From positions 1 through 9,199 of the forward strand of contig JACDGR010000115.1 in NCBI GenBank assembly GCA_013821525.1: a DNA stretch of 9,199 nt, written 5' to 3'. This stretch comes from Actinomycetota bacterium. GTDB lineage: Bacteria > Actinomycetota > Thermoleophilia > Gaiellales > Gaiellaceae. Below are positions 6,730 to 9,199 of this stretch, in pieces. The translations under genes were made by a program, and so were the position numbers. Within the stretch, counting starts at the first letter, position 1. Every line of letters begins with the position of its first letter. The notes below the pieces were generated by a model, which searched no databases, was not told the origin of the DNA, and was given only the letters and a program-made list of their open reading frames with translations.

Positions 6730-7241
6730 TCTTCTGCTCCAGCGCCGGCGGAGCCGGCGCCTGCGCTTCTCGGCGGCTCCGCCGAGTCTACGCCGCCCGC
6801 TCCAGCGCCGCCCGCTCCCACAGCGAACGTGAGCGTTCCGCGTACCGCGAGCTCGCCCTCGACCGTTGCCTTGACCTTGCCGCGCCCGACCGGACCGCGC
6901 ACCGCCTCGACATCGCATTCGAGCAGCAGAACATCGCCGGGACGAACGACGCGCTTGAAGCGAACGCCGTCGATGCCTGCGAAGAGCGCCAGCTTGCCCT
7001 GGTTCTCGGGCTGCGACAGCACGGCCACCGCGCCACACTGCGCAAGTGCCTCGACCATCTTGACGCCAGGCATGATCGGGTTCCCGGGGAAGTGCCCGGC
7101 GCAGTCCTCGTCGGTCACGGTCTTGCGCGCGACGACCCGCTCTCCCGGAACGAGCTCGAGCACCTCGTCGATCAACAGCATCGGGTCTCGGTGCGGGAGG
7201 ATCGCCTCGATCGCGGCCTTGTCGAGCAACACCTCGCTCAT
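6726..7241 (-). CDS. fabZ: 3-hydroxyacyl-[acyl-carrier-protein] dehydratase with Gly/Ala-rich tail
   Basis: FabZ removes water from 3-hydroxyacyl-ACP. The hotdog-fold core (about residues 1-141) contains ILPHRDPMLLID (14-25), and the active-site helix AGHFPGNPIMPGVKMVEALAQ (48-68) with H50 and E64 as the catalytic pair. The core ends at GTLTFAV (135-141). About 30 further residues, nearly all Gly, Ala, Ser, Pro and Glu, follow and are not part of the family fold. They are encoded by a stretch of short repeats and palindromes (6742-6818). Start is ATG at 7241, overlapping the stop of the sigma factor as ATGA. A GGGAG lies 11 bases upstream, a rather long spacing, so coupling to the sigma factor is likely. 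Confidence 0.95.
   Translation of the reverse strand: MSEVLLDKAAIEAILPHRDPMLLIDEVLELVPGERVVARKTVTDEDCAGHFPGNPIMPGVKMVEALAQCGAVAVLSQPENQGKLALFAGIDGVRFKRVVRPGDVLLLECDVEAVRGPVGRGKVKATVEGELAVRGTLTFAVGAGGAGAGGVDSAEPPRSAGAGSAGAGAEE
6742..6760 (-). repeat. Perfect inverted repeat (8-bp stem, 3-base loop) in the fabZ tail
   Basis: GCGCCGGC at 6742-6749 is the exact reverse complement of 6753-6760, with GGA between. All stem pairs are G-C. In the mRNA it ends one base before the GGAG ribosome binding site of fabH. There is no U-run after it, so it is not a standard intrinsic terminator. Confidence 0.8.
6769..6786 (-). repeat. Perfect inverted repeat (8-bp stem, 2-base spacer) in the fabZ tail
   Basis: CTCGGCGG at 6769-6776 pairs with CCGCCGAG at 6779-6786, with two bases between. 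It lies 8 bases from the other hairpin, so the message would carry two GC-rich stem-loops in a row just before fabH. A two-base loop is too tight, so the inner pairs would open. Confidence 0.75.
6791..6818. repeat. Tandem direct repeat, 13 of 15 bases, in the fabZ tail
   Basis: CGCCGCCCGCTCC occurs at 6791-6803 and again at 6806-6818, a 15-base period equal to five codons. It encodes part of the Gly/Ala-rich tail of FabZ. A related 12-base word, GCTCCAGCGCCG, occurs at 6736-6747 and 6799-6810, 63 bases apart and so in the same codon frame. The pattern suggests slippage or duplication. Confidence 0.75.
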
Positions 7242-7858
7242 GCGGTGAGGCGCTCCCGCAACCTGCCGCGACCGAGGGTGGCACGCGCACGGTGGGCATA
7301 GCACTTGGCCGTGCCGACCGGCAGGCCGGTGGCTGCCGAGATCTCCTCGAAGGGCACGTCGAAGCCATGCTTGAGCGTGACGACGGTCGCCTGCGCGGCC
7401 GGCAGCTCCGCAAGGCAGGCGCCGAGCTCGCGGCGTGCCTCGGACGCGGCAAGCGCCCGGGCAGGGTCGCCCTCGGAGGCGACGCGCAGATCCTCGAGCA
7501 GCGGCTCCGTGCGGTGCTCGGTCGCCCAGCGCGCCTGCGCAACGTCCTTGCACGTGTTCACGACGAGCCGGTGGAGCCAGGTCGAGAACCGTGAGTCTCC
7601 GCGAAACCGGTGGACGCGGCGGACGAGCTTGACGAGCGACTCCTGAGCGGCATCGTTCGCATCATCGGGGTCGCGCAGGACGTGCAGCGCGATCCGGTGG
7701 ACGCGCGCCGCGTGCCGGGTACAGAGCGCGGCGAGAGCCTGCTGGTCTCCGTCCTTGACCCGCCGCACGAGGATGGGGTCCGACAACCGCTCGTAAACGA
7801 GCGGCCGATCGGGCCGGGCGCGCACGACCTGAGGTGACTTGCGGGCGGGCGGTTGCAC
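7238..7858 (-). CDS. ECF-type RNA polymerase sigma factor, first gene of the fab operon
   Basis: This 206-residue protein has only sigma regions 2 and 4, as in ECF (group 4) sigma factors. Region 2 spans about residues 28-105 (LVRRVKDGD, ALHVLRDPDDANDAAQESLVKLVRRV, then FRGDSRFSTWLHRLVVNTCKD). Region 4 spans about 142-197 (RELGACLAELPAAQATVVTLKHGF, then the helix-turn-helix ISAATGLPVGTAKCYAHRARATL). An N-terminal extension of about 25 residues is basic and Pro-rich. Start is GTG at 7858, the first in-frame start after a TAG at 7870-7868. A -10 element 6 bases upstream fits a leaderless mRNA. Its stop overlaps fabZ as ATGA. I see no anti-sigma factor gene next to it. It occupies the place where Streptomyces has the regulator fasR. 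Its target promoters are unknown; regulation of fatty-acid synthesis is inference. Confidence 0.92.
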   Translation of the reverse strand: MQPPARKSPQVVRARPDRPLVYERLSDPILVRRVKDGDQQALAALCTRHAARVHRIALHVLRDPDDANDAAQESLVKLVRRVHRFRGDSRFSTWLHRLVVNTCKDVAQARWATEHRTEPLLEDLRVASEGDPARALAASEARRELGACLAELPAAQATVVTLKHGFDVPFEEISAATGLPVGTAKCYAHRARATLGRGRLRERLTA

Positions 7859-7870
7859 ACGCCTACTCTA
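7858..7870 (-). promoter_or_regulatory. Predicted leaderless promoter (-10) for the sigma factor-fab operon
   Basis: On the minus strand TAGAGT (7870-7865) fits the TANNNT -10 pattern of high-GC actinobacteria. Six bases (AGGCGT) separate it from the GTG at 7858, so transcription would begin at the start codon. No Shine-Dalgarno site fits this start. I cannot see a good -35 element. The region upstream is coding sequence of birA. Confidence 0.55.
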
Positions 7871-7876
7871 GTTGGG
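7864..7876 (+). promoter_or_regulatory. Predicted leaderless promoter (-10) for birA
   Basis: TACTCT (7864-7869) fits TANNNT and is followed by six bases (AGTTGG) and then GTG at 7876. It overlaps the minus-strand -10 by five bases; both are centred within the 7-base word at 7864-7870. TTGCGG at 7839-7844 could be a -35 with a long 19-base spacer, which is weak. Confidence 0.55.
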
Positions 7877-8406
7877 TGAGGCTGACGCCAGAGGTCGTCG
7901 ATCCGGCGCTGCGCGGCGCGTTCGGCCGCGAGTACCACTATGCCGTCGAGGCTGCGACGACTCAGCGCATGCTGCCGCCGGATGCGGCCGAGGGAGCGGT
8001 CGCGCTCGCCGAGCATCAGACGGAGGGGCGCGGGCGTCTCGGTCGGGTCTGGGTCGACGAGCCGGGCGCCGGGCTGACCTTTTCCGTCGCGCTCTATCCG
8101 CCCGGACCGGTCGCCGACTGGCCAGAGCTGACGCTTGTCGCAGCCGCGGCGGTCGCGGCCGCGATCGGTGATATCGCCACGATCAAGCACCCCAACGACG
8201 TGCTCGTCGACGGGCGCAAGGTGGCGGGGATCCTGGCTGAGGCCGGCGAGCGGGTCGTGCTCGGGATCGGCGTCAACGTCGGTGCGGTGCCCTGGGACGG
8301 TGCGGGAGCGGTCGAGCGTGACCGGCTCGCGCTCCTCGTCGAGGTGCTCGAACGCCTCGAGCAGGGCTATCTCGGCTGGGTCAGCCGCCTTCGAGGACGG
8401 GGCTGA
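7876..8406 (+). CDS. birA: Short biotin-[acetyl-CoA-carboxylase] ligase, catalytic domain only
   Basis: This is a biotin-protein ligase, which makes biotinyl-AMP and attaches biotin to a carboxylase carrier domain. In 176 residues it has the biotin/ATP loop GRGRLGRVW (51-59), the KxPND motif as KHPNDVLVDGRKVAGILAE (104-122; K104 matches the essential Lys183 of E. coli BirA) and VVLGIGVNV (127-135). There is no N-terminal DNA-binding domain and no C-terminal SH3-like domain, and the usual loop after GIxxN is shortened. The nearly invariant Trp of KWPND is His105, and the usual STN near the N-terminus reads ATTQ. Start GTG at 7876 is chosen from the leaderless -10 spacing; GTG at 7834 is in frame but would overlap the sigma gene. 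Activity is likely but not assured. It probably serves the carboxylase feeding FabD. Confidence 0.85.
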   Translation: MRLTPEVVDPALRGAFGREYHYAVEAATTQRMLPPDAAEGAVALAEHQTEGRGRLGRVWVDEPGAGLTFSVALYPPGPVADWPELTLVAAAAVAAAIGDIATIKHPNDVLVDGRKVAGILAEAGERVVLGIGVNVGAVPWDGAGAVERDRLALLVEVLERLEQGYLGWVSRLRGRG

Positions 8407-9199
8407 GATTCCCGCCGGCGTCCTGCGCCTCGGCGGTCAGCTGGGCGACGGCGCCGGGGAATCCAATCGCGAAGGTTCCTTTCGGCTCGCTCCGAACGAT
8501 GCGCGTCTTCCCGTTCAGAAGCAGCGTCACGGTGGCAGGCTCGCTGAGGGAGAAGCGGAGCGTTCGCAGGTCGAGCAGCGTCAGGATCGGAGCCACCGTG
8601 TCGATCGTCAGCGGCAGCGCCGAGACGACGTCTCCAAGTGCGTCGGTGACCGTGAGGGCTGCGACGTACTGCCCGTCGGGCAGGCGCACGCCGCCCTGCG
8701 TGCCGTCCCAGACGACGGTATGGGGGCCGATGCCGGGCTCACCCTGGAACGGCGTCGCGACGACGACACCGGCCTTCATGATGTCGAGCCGCACCGGGAC
8801 GTTCGCGGCGAGCCCGAAGGAGACCGTCAGTGTGTCGTTGACGCCGTCGCCGCTCGGTGAGAGCACCGGCGGCGAGGCGGAGACGGCCGTCACCGTGCGA
8901 TCTACGACGAGGTCGATCGCCTTCGTAACGCTCTTCGTGCCTGCCCGGGCGGTGACTGCGAGCCGGTAGCGGCCGTCCGGAACGACGTGACCCGCCCACG
9001 TGAAGGTGTTCGGGCCGGCCGCCCGGGACTCGTCGAGGAGGGTTGCGAGCGATGTGCCCGAGGCGTCGAGGATCTGTGCCGTTACGCGTGCCGCTGCGCC
9101 GAGCGTGAAGCTGACCGTCGTCGTGTCTCCTGTGCCGTCGGCCGCCGGCCCGATCACCGCGGGGGCGGCAGCGAGGCTCGTCAGCGTCAAGGGTGGCGG
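8381..9199 (-). CDS. Protein with repeated FlgD-type Ig-like modules, N-terminus beyond the right edge
   Basis: The frame is open to the right edge (272 codons visible), so the start lies outside; a TTG at 9190 is in frame but unlikely to be the real start. Counting from the edge, two similar modules of about 90 residues lie at about 13-101 and 110-201. Each begins with a P-x-x-G-D/T-G segment (SPSGDGVNDTLTVSFGL in the second), has a W-A/D-G turn (W68, W164) and PDGRY or PDGQY (74-78, 174-178), as in FlgD Ig-like and related extracellular beta-sandwich repeats. A shorter third module (about 203-267) ends the protein at AQDAGGNLSPVLEGG. Such modules occur in secreted or surface proteins; the function is unknown. 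Its last 26 bases overlap the 3' end of birA tail to tail. Confidence 0.82.
   Translation of the reverse strand, partial: PPPLTLTSLAAAPAVIGPAADGTGDTTTVSFTLGAAARVTAQILDASGTSLATLLDESRAAGPNTFTWAGHVVPDGRYRLAVTARAGTKSVTKAIDLVVDRTVTAVSASPPVLSPSGDGVNDTLTVSFGLAANVPVRLDIMKAGVVVATPFQGEPGIGPHTVVWDGTQGGVRLPDGQYVAALTVTDALGDVVSALPLTIDTVAPILTLLDLRTLRFSLSEPATVTLLLNGKTRIVRSEPKGTFAIGFPGAVAQLTAEAQDAGGNLSPVLEGG

Noticed and set aside
6340..7301. Plus-strand open frames of about 200-300 codons opposite fabH and fabZ
   Set aside because: No motifs, and they overlap each other in different frames as expected from high GC content.
5725..7542. A 605-codon minus-strand frame that might suggest a fusion upstream of fabH
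   Set aside because: Everything before the GTG at 6729 is an out-of-frame reading of fabZ and the sigma factor, which have strong homology in their own frames.
7834..7875. Earlier in-frame GTG start for birA at 7834
   Set aside because: It would add 14 residues unlike the family, overlap the sigma factor gene and lacks a well-spaced ribosome binding site, while GTG at 7876 has a correctly spaced -10.
8373..8387. Perfect 6-bp inverted repeat CGGCTG/CAGCCG near the birA and Ig-repeat gene ends
   Set aside because: It lies within coding sequence, has no T-run on either strand and is short enough to occur by chance in GC-rich DNA, so I do not call it a terminator.
1..9199. tRNA, rRNA, CRISPR array, insertion sequence or phage attachment site
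   Set aside because: I found no cloverleaf, no regularly spaced repeats, no transposase and no terminal inverted repeats. Almost all bases are accounted for by protein genes.

Overview
The window is GC-rich and densely packed, with almost no intergenic DNA. GTG, TTG and probably CTG start codons sit beside ATG. It carries a complete type II (dissociated) fatty-acid elongation cluster led by an ECF-type sigma factor. This fits a high-GC actinobacterium. The absence of a Streptomyces-like fabD-fabH-acpP-fabF order, and the overall flavour of the proteins, make a deep-branching class such as Thermoleophilia my best guess. The taxonomy is inference from composition and gene content only.

Layout. 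Positions 1-7858 hold ten genes, all on the minus strand, so transcription runs from right to left. In transcription order they are: ECF sigma factor (7858-7238), fabZ (7241-6726), fabH (6729-5725), fabD (5728-4808), fabG (4815-4072), fabF (4072-2813), a YgjP-type zinc metallopeptidase (2759-2115), a HAD hydrolase (2105-1464), a tandem-domain GNAT acetyltransferase (1483-587), and a second, paralogous GNAT gene (590 to beyond the left edge) that is broken by a one-base frameshift near position 237. Every junction from the sigma factor to fabF is an overlap of 1 to 8 bases, so these six genes look like one translationally coupled operon. No acpP and no enoyl reductase are present.

Right of 7858 a short biotin-protein ligase (birA-like, 7876-8406) is transcribed the other way. 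Only 17 bases separate its start codon from that of the sigma factor. Those 17 bases contain two overlapping, mirror-image TANNNT -10 elements, each exactly 6 bases from a GTG start codon. This is the geometry expected for two divergent leaderless mRNAs. The 3' end of birA overlaps, tail to tail, the end of a minus-strand gene for a protein with repeated FlgD-type Ig-like modules (8381 to beyond the right edge).

How the genes fit together: FabD makes malonyl-ACP, FabH starts the chain, FabF elongates, FabG reduces and FabZ dehydrates. The biotin ligase would activate the carboxyl-carrier subunit of acetyl-CoA carboxylase, which supplies the malonyl-CoA used by FabD. The shared promoter patch therefore links precursor supply to chain synthesis, with a sigma factor inside the same operon as a candidate regulator. 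The most notable items are this sigma-factor/fab/birA arrangement, the symmetric leaderless promoter, the palindrome-rich fabZ tail next to the fabH ribosome binding site, and the frameshifted GNAT paralogue.
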